NCBI GenBank assembly: GCA_946478755.1
Contig: CAMLDJ010000039.1
Span: 1 to 28,652 of the forward strand
DNA: 28,652 nt
Reading direction: 5' to 3'
DNA from: an uncultured Pedobacter sp.
GTDB lineage: Bacteria > Bacteroidota > Bacteroidia > Sphingobacteriales > Sphingobacteriaceae
The translations under genes and the position numbers were made by a program. The notes under the pieces are model-generated. The model was not told the origin of the DNA and did not search any database. It saw nothing but the letters and a program-made list of their open reading frames with translations. Shown in pieces: positions 1-8,690 of the stretch. Position 1 is the stretch's first letter, and the number at the start of each line of letters is the position of its first letter.

Positions 1-1
1 G

Positions 2-379
2 TACAGATTAAGTTATTCTGCAGGACATGACCGTATCATGTGGAGAGAAAATCCTTCAGGATATTTTCTGGATCTCGTCGTTGATTCACCAAACGTAAAA
101 GGTATCAGAGGGCTTAAAAAGAATACAAACTTCAGGTTAAAACACTTTGGTTATATTAATAAAGAACTCGTTGATAAAAAGGCAGAGATCTACAGGGCGA
201 TCATTCCGGAGAAGGAGGCGATTTTTCAGACCATGTACCTGAGAGGAGAAAGAGAGATTAAATGGATTGATGACAGAAGTAATCCAAAAGTGATCCTGTT
301 AAACAGCTTGTTAAATGCCATTCAACTTACGCACGTTGTGCCTAAGGCAATACGAAGGATAAAAAGAATGATCCAATGA
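2..379 (+). CDS. C-terminal part of a glycosyltransferase (5' end cut by window)
   Basis: The reading frame is open from the first complete codon of the window, so the gene begins upstream and only the last 125 residues are visible. A methionine at base 38 is internal. The segment with HFGYINKELVDKKAEIY resembles the conserved tail of GT2-type transferases, where a His-Gly-Tyr stretch is followed by a Lys-rich helix ending in Tyr. The acceptor cannot be judged because the donor-binding half is missing. Its stop overlaps the next start in an ATGA arrangement, so it is translationally coupled to the polymerase-like gene and belongs to the same polysaccharide operon. The family call is an inference from a short segment and could be wrong; that the frame is coding is much safer. 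Confidence 0.6.
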   Translation, partial: YRLSYSAGHDRIMWRENPSGYFLDLVVDSPNVKGIRGLKKNTNFRLKHFGYINKELVDKKAEIYRAIIPEKEAIFQTMYLRGEREIKWIDDRSNPKVILLNSLLNAIQLTHVVPKAIRRIKRMIQ

Positions 380-1689
380 ACCATATCGTGAAAATATTTG
401 GGTACGAGTTTTTTCTGAAGGAAATCCTGGTTATCACCTTCAGCTATCTTTTGATGGAAAATATTTTTTCATGGCTTCTTTTACCCAATTCCGCTATCCT
501 TTTGATGTATGAAAAGATCATGAGTCTCCTGATCTTCGGCTTTGTGCTGTACCATTTTAATGATCTGCAGCGCAGTGAAAAAATATACCTGGGGCTAATG
601 ATGCTGGTACTGGTTCGGCTGGTCTTTGAGTCTATGCTTGTCTATGGAACTATTTTTCAGCAGCTTACGCTTTTTACGGTGCTTTTTCCAATTGCTTTTT
701 CAATTTACATAAAGAGCATTTGCAGGTCCTTAGATCTGGACCTGTTGATGTTTCTTGCAAAATTCTATTTGATTTTATATGTGGTGTTTATGCTGGCTTA
801 TGGATGGGGATTTTCCTTTAGCCTGGCCAGTGTTCAGATGGATGATTATGGTCCGTTTTCGGGTGACAGCAGAATCATCCATGCGAGGTCGATCCTAATG
901 ATGATCCTTCCGTTGCTTTGGTTCCTTCATGAATTTATTAAATATGGAAGGCTGAAGTTTTTTTTTCCGTTCTTGTTTTGTTTCATTGTAATCTTGCTCC
1001 ACCAACACCGTTCGGTGTGGGCCAGCGCAATTTTCTCGCTAGCAGTTTACTTTTTCATAGCACTAAGAAATAACATGATCCCCATAACCAGAGTTTTGAG
1101 ATTCTGTCTGTGCAGTGCCGCTGTCCTGTGTCTGATTATTTTTGTCATTTCACAACTCTTTCCTACTATGCTTACATTTTTTACAGAACGATTTAGCGAG
1201 ATCTTTGATCCTGCAAAAGAGAACGGAACGGGTAAATTTAGGGCTGATCAGCGAGCCGTATATTTTCCGATGGTTCTGGAGCGCCCATTTTTTGGCTGGA
1301 CATTCGAGGGCTTTGAGATGAAAAATCCGCTGGTAAACTGGTGGCCGGAGAAATCCGGGCAACATTTTCATGAAGGATATATAGAAATGCTTTTCTATCA
1401 TGGTTTCATAGGTTTAATATTAAAATACTTCTACCTTATTTATTTGGCTTTTAAGGCTTTCAGTAAAAGGCTTAGCCAGGAGTCGGTAATCATGATCGCA
1501 TTTTCCCTGGCCGGACTAATTTTTTCGTTCAGCTATGTTCTGCCGCTGATTTTCTGGGGGCATGTTGGTCTTTGTTTATACTATCTGGAAAGGAAGCCGG
1601 TTATTGAGGTAGATTGGAATTTCATTGACAAAGCGCCACCCAAAGAAAGTATAATCCCTGCCAGCGGAAAGGGATACCAATCTTTTTAA
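376..1689 (+). CDS. O-antigen ligase/polymerase-like membrane protein (Wzy/WaaL type)
   Basis: This is a 437-residue, strongly hydrophobic protein with about ten or more membrane segments and one large polar loop at roughly residues 270-345. The loop contains FGWTFEGFEMKN and then HFHEGYIEMLFYHGFIGL. That His-x-x-x-Tyr...Gly-x-x-Gly pattern is what Wzy_C (PF04932) proteins show before their last helices. Members either polymerise lipid-linked repeat units or ligate glycan to an acceptor in the periplasmic half of the inner membrane; sequence alone does not separate the two. Among glycosyltransferase genes a Wzy-type polymerase is the more natural reading. The start overlaps the previous stop. 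Family membership is fairly sure, the exact reaction is not. Confidence 0.8.
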   Translation: MNHIVKIFGYEFFLKEILVITFSYLLMENIFSWLLLPNSAILLMYEKIMSLLIFGFVLYHFNDLQRSEKIYLGLMMLVLVRLVFESMLVYGTIFQQLTLFTVLFPIAFSIYIKSICRSLDLDLLMFLAKFYLILYVVFMLAYGWGFSFSLASVQMDDYGPFSGDSRIIHARSILMMILPLLWFLHEFIKYGRLKFFFPFLFCFIVILLHQHRSVWASAIFSLAVYFFIALRNNMIPITRVLRFCLCSAAVLCLIIFVISQLFPTMLTFFTERFSEIFDPAKENGTGKFRADQRAVYFPMVLERPFFGWTFEGFEMKNPLVNWWPEKSGQHFHEGYIEMLFYHGFIGLILKYFYLIYLAFKAFSKRLSQESVIMIAFSLAGLIFSFSYVLPLIFWGHVGLCLYYLERKPVIEVDWNFIDKAPPKESIIPASGKGYQSF

Positions 1690-1711
1690 ACATTGAATAA
1701 CAACAACGCTT

Positions 1712-2770
1712 ATGAATTATATATGTACCTGGTTATGTGTCGATGATGTGGGAGAAGAAAGTATCTATCCGCAAACAGGAGAAAAATCTTCAGGACAAAA
1801 ACACCAGCATATATACTGGCGATGTCTCCTGTTGTTCTTTGCAACCAGCAGGCGTTTCAATAAAACTCAAAAACACCTGCTTTTCACCAATACTAAGGTG
1901 CTGCCGGTTATGAACGGAAGAAAGATGGAACACATGCTGGCTGACCTGTGTGTAACGATAATCTATACGGATTTTAAGTACAAAACCCCTAAAGGATATT
2001 TTAGCCTTTTCCAGAATCAGTTTTATGAATTCTCTATTCTGGAGTACATTATTCAACATAATAGACATCAGGAGGATCAATATCTCCTGCTTGATTCGGA
2101 CTGCATTTTTACAAAACCGGTTATTGATCTTTTTGACGAAGCAAAAACTGCCGGATTTATCTCATTTGAAGACGCTTGTGCTACAGATCTGGTGATACAT
2201 GGTTTAAGTAGGGTAGATATGAAATTCCTTTATGAGGACTTATCTGGTAAACCGGTAGATGGGATTCCGGGTTATCATCTCGGAGAATTCTTTTTGGCAA
2301 GTGTAAAAAATATACAGATCATTTTTGATGGATTTCTTGAATTATGGCCCGAATTGATGAGAAGGCACGAGCTCGGCTTGCCAAAGTTTAATGAGGAGGC
2401 TCAGACATTAAGTTACCTGTATTACAAGAATGGCTTTCAAGCCAGTACCAAAAATGGTTACCTAAAAAGAATCTGGACAAATCCAGTATTTTACAGAAAT
2501 GTGGCGGCCTCGGATGTGGATGTGGCCATCTGGCATTTGCCTTCAGAAAAAACATTTGGTCTGGCCCGCTTATATGATAAATTGATCAAAGAGTCAGAGT
2601 CCTATGGTTTTGACCTTAGTAAGGAAGCGTTTTTAGCGTTAATAAAAGTTAATCTTGGAGTTCCCAGACTTACCTTTTCCATGAAGCTGAGATATTATGT
2701 ATTAAGTTACTACAGGGCATTAAAAAAGAGAGCAAAAAATATTCATTTAATTGCTAAAGCTGCCTTATGA
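1712..2770 (+). CDS. Putative glycosyltransferase with DSD motif, family unclear
   Basis: This 352-residue protein has no signal peptide or membrane segment. LLLDSDCIF at residues 125-133 is a classic Asp-x-Asp metal/nucleotide-sugar motif at the end of a hydrophobic strand, as in GT-A fold enzymes such as GT8. It is followed by a Phe-rich region with GYHLGEFF (about 190-197). The N-terminus (YICTWLCVDDVGEESIYP) does not match the usual GT2 opening. The gene starts 22 bases after the polymerase-like gene, with no Shine-Dalgarno sequence, and its stop overlaps the next start (ATGA). Context says it adds a sugar to the repeat unit. I do not recognise a named family, so the donor and linkage are unknown. 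Confidence 0.65.
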   Translation: MNYICTWLCVDDVGEESIYPQTGEKSSGQKHQHIYWRCLLLFFATSRRFNKTQKHLLFTNTKVLPVMNGRKMEHMLADLCVTIIYTDFKYKTPKGYFSLFQNQFYEFSILEYIIQHNRHQEDQYLLLDSDCIFTKPVIDLFDEAKTAGFISFEDACATDLVIHGLSRVDMKFLYEDLSGKPVDGIPGYHLGEFFLASVKNIQIIFDGFLELWPELMRRHELGLPKFNEEAQTLSYLYYKNGFQASTKNGYLKRIWTNPVFYRNVAASDVDVAIWHLPSEKTFGLARLYDKLIKESESYGFDLSKEAFLALIKVNLGVPRLTFSMKLRYYVLSYYRALKKRAKNIHLIAKAAL

Positions 2771-3612
2771 ACATAGCCGTATTATTAGCCACTTTTAACC
2801 GAAAACAAAAAACAATTTCCTGCCTGGAACGTGTTTATGTCCAGCAACTGCCCAATGGAGTAGAAATCTGCATTTTTATGACGGATGACAACTCTTCGGA
2901 CGGCACAGCTCAGGCCGTTGCAGATCTCTATCCGCAAGTAAATTTATTTATGGGAAATGGCGCTTTGTTTTGGGCAGGTGGAATGAGAAAATCCTGGAGG
3001 GAAGCCTTAAAATCAAATCCTGATTATTATCTACTTTTAAATGATGATACATTATTGAACAATACAGCTGTTTACAACCTGTTGAAATACTATGAAATAC
3101 CGGGAAGTACACCACATGCCATTACTATTGGTAGCACATTTGACGCTGCAAATATGGAGATCTCTTACGGTGGAAGAAAATTATATCATCCAAAAAAGGT
3201 AAAGAGCTACAACGTCTATAGCGAAACGGAATACATGGAATGCGACTTGGCTAATGCCAATATTATGATGGTACCTAAAGCTGTTGTTCAAAAGATCGGA
3301 ATTTTATCTGAACGGTATACACATAGCATTGCCGACTTTGATTACACGTTAAGGGCAAAAAAAAACGGGTTTAAGGTGATGGTTGTCCCCGGTATACTCG
3401 GGGAATGTGCAGACGATCATGGCAAGAATTGGAAATCGCCGGCAGTATCGTTGAAAGACAGGATCAGTTATTTGAAAAGCCCCAAAGGACTGGCTTATAA
3501 GGAATACCTAAACTTTATCAGGATCCATTTTCCATATCATTTGCCTGAGGCATTTATAAAACTCTGGCTGAAAACTTTCTTCCCCGTGTTATGGGATAAA
3601 TATAAAGAGTAA
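2767..3612 (+). CDS. Glycosyltransferase family 2 (rhamnosyltransferase-like)
   Basis: The 281-residue protein has a full GT2 GT-A domain. It opens with the strand IAVLLATFNRK, then DDNSSDGT at 40-47 for uridine/nucleotide binding, and LLLNDDTLL at 89-97 supplying the Asp-Asp metal site. The FWAGGMRKSWREAL stretch (about 68-81) is typical of WbbL-like rhamnosyltransferases. It would act at the cytoplasmic membrane face, moving one sugar onto the lipid-linked intermediate. The start overlaps the preceding stop by four bases and the next gene begins 15 bases downstream, so it sits mid-operon. The family is clear; rhamnose as the donor is only a guess from resemblance. Confidence 0.85.
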   Translation: MNIAVLLATFNRKQKTISCLERVYVQQLPNGVEICIFMTDDNSSDGTAQAVADLYPQVNLFMGNGALFWAGGMRKSWREALKSNPDYYLLLNDDTLLNNTAVYNLLKYYEIPGSTPHAITIGSTFDAANMEISYGGRKLYHPKKVKSYNVYSETEYMECDLANANIMMVPKAVVQKIGILSERYTHSIADFDYTLRAKKNGFKVMVVPGILGECADDHGKNWKSPAVSLKDRISYLKSPKGLAYKEYLNFIRIHFPYHLPEAFIKLWLKTFFPVLWDKYKE

Positions 3613-3627
3613 TTAGCATTTAAAAGC

Positions 3628-4554
3628 ATGGAAAGATCAGTTATTATAGGCGTGTTTTGTTACAATAGGGTCAGTAAATTAAAAGCGTGTATAGATGCAT
3701 TGTTAAAGAATCCTGAATGTGGCTCCCTGGAAATTGTTTTTTTTAGCGACGGCTACAAGCAGGACAAGGATAGAGCTGCTGTTTTAGAAGTCCGCCGATA
3801 TATTGATGAGCTCAGGGGATTTAAACGTGTAATCAAGCATTATCGCAACGCTAACCTGAGCACCGGTCCAAATTTCCAGGAGGGATTAACATTCCTGGCC
3901 AATAACTATGATGAATTCATCATAGTGGAAGATGATCTCATCGTATCGCCCAATTACCTTAGATATTTGTTGGACGGCCTCAGCTTTTACAGGAAGGACG
4001 ACGCTGTTTTTTGTATTACAGGATATGTATTTCCAATAAAACATAGAGATTATCCCTATGATACGATTGTTTATAAGCGATTTTGTTCTTATGGCTGGGC
4101 GGGATGGTCAGATCGTTTTAAAAATATTGTATGGGATAAACAAGCGCTTAACAAGTTAATGAAAACTTCCCCGGGATTTAAAAAAAGGCTCAACGCCGAA
4201 GGTTATGACCTGGTTAGGATGCTTAAAAAGCAAATTTCTGGTGTTATTTCCACCTGGGATATCCAAATGCAAACCCATATTGCAGAGAATAGGCTGAAAG
4301 TAATTTACCCTGTATTATCAAAAGTGAGCAATGTAGGTTTTGATGAGGAATCAACCAATACGTACGGGATTAACTACTTGATAACACCCGTAGACAAGGG
4401 AATAAAACGGAGCTTCCAATTCTGCCCATCCGGTTATGCTGTAGCGGAATTGCAGGCTCAGATAAAAAGGCCTTATCAATTGCGATTGTTGGTTTTTCGC
4501 AAGCTGGTCAATGAATTTTTAAAATTCACCAACAGAATTAAAAAGACAGGCTGA
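3628..4554 (+). CDS. GT2/GT13-like glycosyltransferase with EDD motif
   Basis: This 308-residue protein starts with the strand VIIGVFCYNRVSKLKACIDAL typical of GT-A enzymes. It carries FFSDGYK (38-44) and the metal-binding IIVEDDLIVSPNYLRYLL at about 98-115. The EDD followed by a Pro-x-Tyr-Leu helix resembles the GNT-I/GT13-like branch of sugar transferases more than standard GT2. SYGWAGWSDRFKNIVWD further on is another hallmark of this bacterial subgroup. Its stop and the next start share one base (TGATG), which implies translational coupling. Donor and acceptor are unknown. It belongs to the surface-polysaccharide operon. Confidence 0.8.
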   Translation: MERSVIIGVFCYNRVSKLKACIDALLKNPECGSLEIVFFSDGYKQDKDRAAVLEVRRYIDELRGFKRVIKHYRNANLSTGPNFQEGLTFLANNYDEFIIVEDDLIVSPNYLRYLLDGLSFYRKDDAVFCITGYVFPIKHRDYPYDTIVYKRFCSYGWAGWSDRFKNIVWDKQALNKLMKTSPGFKKRLNAEGYDLVRMLKKQISGVISTWDIQMQTHIAENRLKVIYPVLSKVSNVGFDEESTNTYGINYLITPVDKGIKRSFQFCPSGYAVAELQAQIKRPYQLRLLVFRKLVNEFLKFTNRIKKTG

Positions 4555-5723
4555 TGAAAGTATTGGTTATTCATACCTTATACAAAAAGAAGGGAGGTGA
4601 GGATAGTGTTGTGGACAATGAGATCGCACTATTAAAGGCTGAGGGGCTGACTGTGTCGCTACTTACTTTCAACAATACTGGACGCACCTGGTTGAAGCTT
4701 TTACAACTTCCCTTTAATTATCCATCCTATCTAAAAACCAGACGGCACATTAAATCATTTGACCCAGACGTAGTTCACCTTCATAACTTACATTTTAGTG
4801 GATCTGCGTCTGTCATTTACGCCATAAAGGAATGCAAGGTGCCCCTGGTAATGACTTTACATAACTACCGGATATTATGTCCATCTGGAAGCCTGTACTA
4901 CGATAATGAACTATTTCTTGATTCCTTGCAGGCTGGTTTTCCGTGGACAGCTGTGAAAAAAGGTGTTTATCAAAACTCCTGTATCATTACCTTTTGGGTG
5001 TCGCTTTCGATGTACCTCCACGAGAAATTAAAAATATGGAAAACAGTTGATCAATTTATTATGCTGGGAAGGCATGCTAAAGATTTGTTCGAGAGATCCA
5101 GACTAGGCAGCTTGGCAGATCGTATGGTCGTGAAACCCAATTTCTGCTATGCAGCGCCATTCTCTGGTGGTCATACGGTGCAGGCCTTTTATCTCTTTGC
5201 AGGAAGACTGACCGAAGAAAAGGGGCTGCGCATCGTATTGGACGCATTTGCTGATAATCAATTGCCTTTAAAAATTGTAGGTGCAGGTCCATTAGAAAAT
5301 GTGGTGCTGAATTATTGTTTCCGACATCCCAATATCACTTTCCTGGGGCAGCGAACAAAGCATGATATCAATAAATTACTGCAGGATAGTATTGCACTGA
5401 TTTTTCCTTCCCTTTGGTACGAGACATTTGGTATGGTGGTGATTGAAGCATTTTCACAGGGGGTACCTGTCATTGCTTCAAACCTTGGTAACCTAAAAAA
5501 TATGGTGACAAACGAGTTTAACGGGCTGACATTTGAAAGGGGGAATGTTAGCGATTTAAACAAGAAAATATCATACTATCAGAATCTGAGTGTGTCCGAA
5601 AAAGAGGAGTATGCTCAGAATGCGATAAATACATACCTCCAATATTATACTCCTGAGGACAATGCAATACAGCTCCGGGATATCTACTTATGTGCCATCA
5701 ATAGGCATTCTTGTCGCCTTTAA
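4554..5723 (+). CDS. Glycosyltransferase family 4 (GT-B fold)
   Basis: The 389-residue protein has two Rossmann halves. The N-terminal half has a GGEDSVV turn near residue 14 and DVVHLHNLHFSG, as in GT4 acceptor domains. The C-terminal half reads FAGRLTEEKGLRIVLDAF and then the EX7E pair E290/E298 within ETFGMVVIEAF, which binds the nucleotide-sugar diphosphate. Enzymes of this kind retain the anomeric configuration and work on the cytoplasmic membrane face. It is the last + strand gene of the polysaccharide run. Its final 26 bases overlap the 3' end of the opposite-strand wcaJ-like gene, so the two transcripts collide there. Confidence 0.9.
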   Translation: MKVLVIHTLYKKKGGEDSVVDNEIALLKAEGLTVSLLTFNNTGRTWLKLLQLPFNYPSYLKTRRHIKSFDPDVVHLHNLHFSGSASVIYAIKECKVPLVMTLHNYRILCPSGSLYYDNELFLDSLQAGFPWTAVKKGVYQNSCIITFWVSLSMYLHEKLKIWKTVDQFIMLGRHAKDLFERSRLGSLADRMVVKPNFCYAAPFSGGHTVQAFYLFAGRLTEEKGLRIVLDAFADNQLPLKIVGAGPLENVVLNYCFRHPNITFLGQRTKHDINKLLQDSIALIFPSLWYETFGMVVIEAFSQGVPVIASNLGNLKNMVTNEFNGLTFERGNVSDLNKKISYYQNLSVSEKEEYAQNAINTYLQYYTPEDNAIQLRDIYLCAINRHSCRL

Positions 5724-7086
5724 TAACGAGATATATGGTTAAAAGTATAATCTTTATATCCAACGATAAATTCCAGTTTTCGATATACCAGGTATCATAT
5801 TCTACCCGTTTTTCCAGTTGCCCTAACCTTTTAATTTCACCTCTGTAACCATTGATCTGTGCCCAACCCGTAACCCCCGGTTTAGATGAGTGGCGGATCA
5901 TATAACGGTTGTCAAGGTTAGCGAAATCTACAGTATGCTTGAGCATATGCGGCCGCGCACCTACAATTGACATTTGTCCCATTAATACATTAAAAAATTG
6001 TGGTAGTTCGTCCAGATTTGTTTTCCGCAAAAACCTTCCCACTTTGGTTAAACGATGATCATTTTGAGTGACCTGCACGTCTTCATTGGCCTGATTGTAT
6101 ACTTTTAGACTTCGTAATTTTAAGCAGGTGAACTCTTTATTGTTCTTTCCAGTCCTTCTTTGTGAAAAGAAAACCGGGCCTCTGGAATCGAGTTTTATTA
6201 AAATTGCTAAAATTGGCAATAACCAGGAAAGTACAGCCAAAAGGATCACACTGCTTACAATAACATCAAAAATCCGTTTTTTTACCTGTGCAGTTTCATA
6301 CTCCATAGGTTTGGAACGCAAAGACAAAATTGGCATATCTTCAATAAAATCTAAATAAAATTTCCGGTGAATGAAGTTATGCAGGTCTGGTACGAACCAA
6401 AATTTAATAAATTTCTTTTCCGCTTCCTCGGCGATTTTGTAAAGATCCGTTGAGCTTTCAGGAGATAACGTACAATATATCAATGAAATATTGTTCTTAA
6501 CGGAATAGTCCAGGCAGTCCTTAATATCGCCCAGGTACATATAATCCTGCTTTGACAGGTCTGTAACCAGATCATCAAAGTATCCCCGGAATCTAATGCT
6601 ACTTTGATGTGCATAAAGTAGTCCGGTTAAAGATTTAGACGTATTGTTATAACCAATGATCACAACATTCGTATAAAATTTGCTATTTGTCCGCGTATAC
6701 AGCACATAGGAAATGAGCATCAAACGACTGATTAGCAAACATGTACCAAATCCTCCAACAATGCAAATGACAAAAAATAGCTCAAACTGATAGTTGACTA
6801 AAACGGAAAACAAGGCAACGGCGATACAAAACATGAAGAAAGAAATCATTGTTCGCTTAGTTAATCCTCTTATATTCAAGTCTTTGTATATAATGTACGC
6901 AGCGGTTAAGTAAGAACTAATCAGCCAAAAGATATTACTGGCCAGATTAAGTACAATGTAGTTTTTCATAACCAGATTAGAATCATTAGCTAACCTTGTT
7001 AATAATACTAAGGAGACAAGGTTTAGTGCGGTAAGATCTGATAGCAGGAAAAAGATCCTATATAAATTTGTATACTTATGACTCAT
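5698..7086 (-). CDS. wcaJ: Undecaprenyl-phosphate sugar-phosphate transferase (WcaJ-like initiating enzyme)
   Basis: The 462-residue protein has four N-terminal membrane helices (about 8-130), a Rossmann-like cytoplasmic domain opening at VVIIGYNNTS (141-150), a fifth hydrophobic segment (about 275-297) and a complete bacterial sugar transferase domain. GPVFFSQRRTG (303-313), TNLDELPQFFNVLMGQMSIVG with the D359-E360 pair, and KPGVTGWAQINGYRG (402-416) are all present. Such enzymes move a hexose-1-phosphate, often glucose or galactose, from UDP-sugar to undecaprenyl phosphate, the first committed step of repeat-unit synthesis. Its start lies 14 bases after the GT26 gene stop, so those two form a - strand operon facing the other transferases. 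The family is clear; the sugar is not determined. Confidence 0.92.
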   Translation of the reverse strand: MSHKYTNLYRIFFLLSDLTALNLVSLVLLTRLANDSNLVMKNYIVLNLASNIFWLISSYLTAAYIIYKDLNIRGLTKRTMISFFMFCIAVALFSVLVNYQFELFFVICIVGGFGTCLLISRLMLISYVLYTRTNSKFYTNVVIIGYNNTSKSLTGLLYAHQSSIRFRGYFDDLVTDLSKQDYMYLGDIKDCLDYSVKNNISLIYCTLSPESSTDLYKIAEEAEKKFIKFWFVPDLHNFIHRKFYLDFIEDMPILSLRSKPMEYETAQVKKRIFDVIVSSVILLAVLSWLLPILAILIKLDSRGPVFFSQRRTGKNNKEFTCLKLRSLKVYNQANEDVQVTQNDHRLTKVGRFLRKTNLDELPQFFNVLMGQMSIVGARPHMLKHTVDFANLDNRYMIRHSSKPGVTGWAQINGYRGEIKRLGQLEKRVEYDTWYIENWNLSLDIKIILLTIYLVIKGDKNAY

Positions 7087-7100
7087 GGCTGTATTCGTCT

Positions 7101-7829
7101 TTATTTTGTATAAAACCTCCTTTTAATGATAAAGAACAGGTAAACGGGACCGTAATAAATGTAGCGACGCCACATTCTTTTCGGCTCGTTTAAAAATCTC
7201 CCAAACCATTCTAAATGCATATCAATCCACAATTGACCAGGCCGTTTAACTGTTTCCGCGTAAAAATCGAATACCGCACCTATGCAACATATGATGTTTG
7301 CATCAATTTGGCTTTTATGTTTATTGGCCCATTTTTCCTGTTTCGGAGCGGTCAGACCAATAAATAAAACATCAGGTTTAAATGTATTGATCGCGCTAAT
7401 CATCTGATTACTATCTTCATTGGTAAAATTTAACCGGAATGGGGGAGCGTAGAAGGCTACTTCTATATTCGGAAATTCCTTCTTCAGTTTTTCTCCGATC
7501 TTATCGAGCGTTGCCGAAGAAGATCCCAGATAAAAACACCGGCCTTTTTTTTTGTTTAAAACAGCCAATAAGTGCAGATGTAAATCTGTTCCTGAAACCT
7601 TCCTAATTTTTTTGCCCGTTAGCAGCCTTTCTGCAAAAACAACACCATCACCATCGGGAAGCAAGATCTCTGACTCCTGAAGCGCACGCTTAAAATTTGC
7701 ATCCTTTTCGGCTATACAGAAGGAGTACTGGTTTATCGTGCTGATCACTGTTTTGCCACTTAAGGGCAAGTCGTTCAGCTTCCCGGTAAAAATGTTATAA
7801 TCAATTCCTTTCCTAACTAAACTTTTCAT
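7101..7829 (-). CDS. WecG/TagA/CpsF family glycosyltransferase (GT26)
   Basis: The 242-residue protein fits the family's usual length of about 240-260. VISTINQYSFCIAEKD carries the conserved Thr31. LLPDGDGVVFAERLL carries the catalytic-region Asp59. FIGLTAPKQEKW (about 155-166) and CCIGAVFDFYAE match the rest of the family core. GT26 enzymes act on the second step of lipid-linked glycan assembly, adding for example ManNAc or ManNAcA to a polyprenyl-diphospho-sugar. Being co-transcribed with the WcaJ-like gene, it probably adds the second sugar after the priming step; that ordering is inference. The start codon is the first ATG on the - strand after a 500-base gene-poor gap. Confidence 0.9.
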   Translation of the reverse strand: MKSLVRKGIDYNIFTGKLNDLPLSGKTVISTINQYSFCIAEKDANFKRALQESEILLPDGDGVVFAERLLTGKKIRKVSGTDLHLHLLAVLNKKKGRCFYLGSSSATLDKIGEKLKKEFPNIEVAFYAPPFRLNFTNEDSNQMISAINTFKPDVLFIGLTAPKQEKWANKHKSQIDANIICCIGAVFDFYAETVKRPGQLWIDMHLEWFGRFLNEPKRMWRRYIYYGPVYLFFIIKRRFYTK

Positions 7830-8347
7830 GTTTTTTTAAGGTAAATAGTTTAATAACTAGTATATTTTCGAAAAACTGACTCGCTTTATCATTATTCCAG
7901 CCGATTTCCCCTATATACAGCTTAAATCAATTAAAGTTTTTATGGAAGCTATTGATTGGTAGTGTTTTACAACTGTCAGGATAAATGGCATGATCTATGT
8001 TTTTGTTTATGGAATCGTGTTTGAGTAAATAGTTACCCAAATACACGATGTTGGGAAAAACAAGCCGCTCTCAATATAGTTAATCAATATTATGGCCGAT
8101 TTAAAGTATAAGTAAACGGACGACTACTTAAGGTATTGATGTAGTCTGTAATTGACATCATTGGAGGTATTCCAAGTTGAATTTAATTTATACGAAAGTA
8201 GACTGGGGAAGGAATTTCACAATACGAAACGCTTCTTTATTTTCGTTTCAACTGTTATCTTTTTTATTTTTTAATATAAAAATGCCTCTTGAACGCTCCT
8301 TAGTTTGGCATGGGTTATGTAAGCTTCTAAGATCAAACATTACGATT
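7830..8347. other. Gene-poor A+T-rich intergenic stretch
   Basis: The stretch separates the - strand polysaccharide genes from the + strand DUF3606 gene, so it should hold two divergent promoters. I found no perfect TAnnTTTG box on either strand. A one-mismatch box TTAGTTTG sits at 8300-8307, 40 bases before the DUF3606 ATG. There is a 6-bp inverted repeat GAAACG/CGTTTC at 8226-8231 and 8244-8249. Another, TGATGT/ACATCA, lies just upstream, near 8135-8160. A TTG at 8177 preceded by GGAGG opens a frame into the DUF3606 gene but looks non-coding. Confidence 0.5.
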
Positions 8348-8518
8348 ATGGAACGCAAGCAGAAAAGTAACCCTTTTTCAGAGCAGATCAATATCACTGA
8401 GAATTTTGAAGTCGAGTTTTGGGCGAAAAAATTTGGAATCAGACCAATGGCACTGCGGGAAATTGTCAAATCGATCGGCACTGATGTGAATGACCTCCGG
8501 AAATACTTTGGAAAGTAA
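8348..8518 (+). CDS. DUF3606 domain miniature protein
   Basis: This 56-residue protein covers little more than one DUF3606 domain, the normal size for the family. The core FEVEFWAKKFGIRPMAL, followed by a second helix ending in DVNDLRKYFGK, matches the family pattern: a Tyr/Phe-Glu-Val opening, Trp-Ala-Lys, a short loop, then a helix with Val/Ile-Gly. The fold is a small helical bundle and no biochemical role is established. I chose the ATG at 8348 because the frame upstream to a TTG at 8177 adds 57 residues that look like translated A+T-rich spacer. It probably has its own promoter. Confidence is good for the gene and fair for the start. Confidence 0.7.
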   Translation: MERKQKSNPFSEQINITENFEVEFWAKKFGIRPMALREIVKSIGTDVNDLRKYFGK

Positions 8519-8690
8519 TCGATTGGTAGCTGTGCCAATTTTGTGTAGGAAGATGCTCAGTACAAGGCGATGGTTCCGGTAAATGTGTAACGCATACAGG
8601 GCAAAGGTAAACAGGTATTTTCCACTGTTAAATACCGTATATATCCCTCAGCCAATCATAGAAATATCCTTAAATTTATTGAGTATTGCT

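Noticed and set aside
8177..8347. N-terminal extension of the DUF3606 gene from a TTG preceded by GGAGG
   Set aside because: The extra 57 residues look like translated A+T-rich spacer. DUF3606 proteins are normally about 55-60 residues, which fits the ATG at 8348. Shine-Dalgarno use is rare in this phylum.
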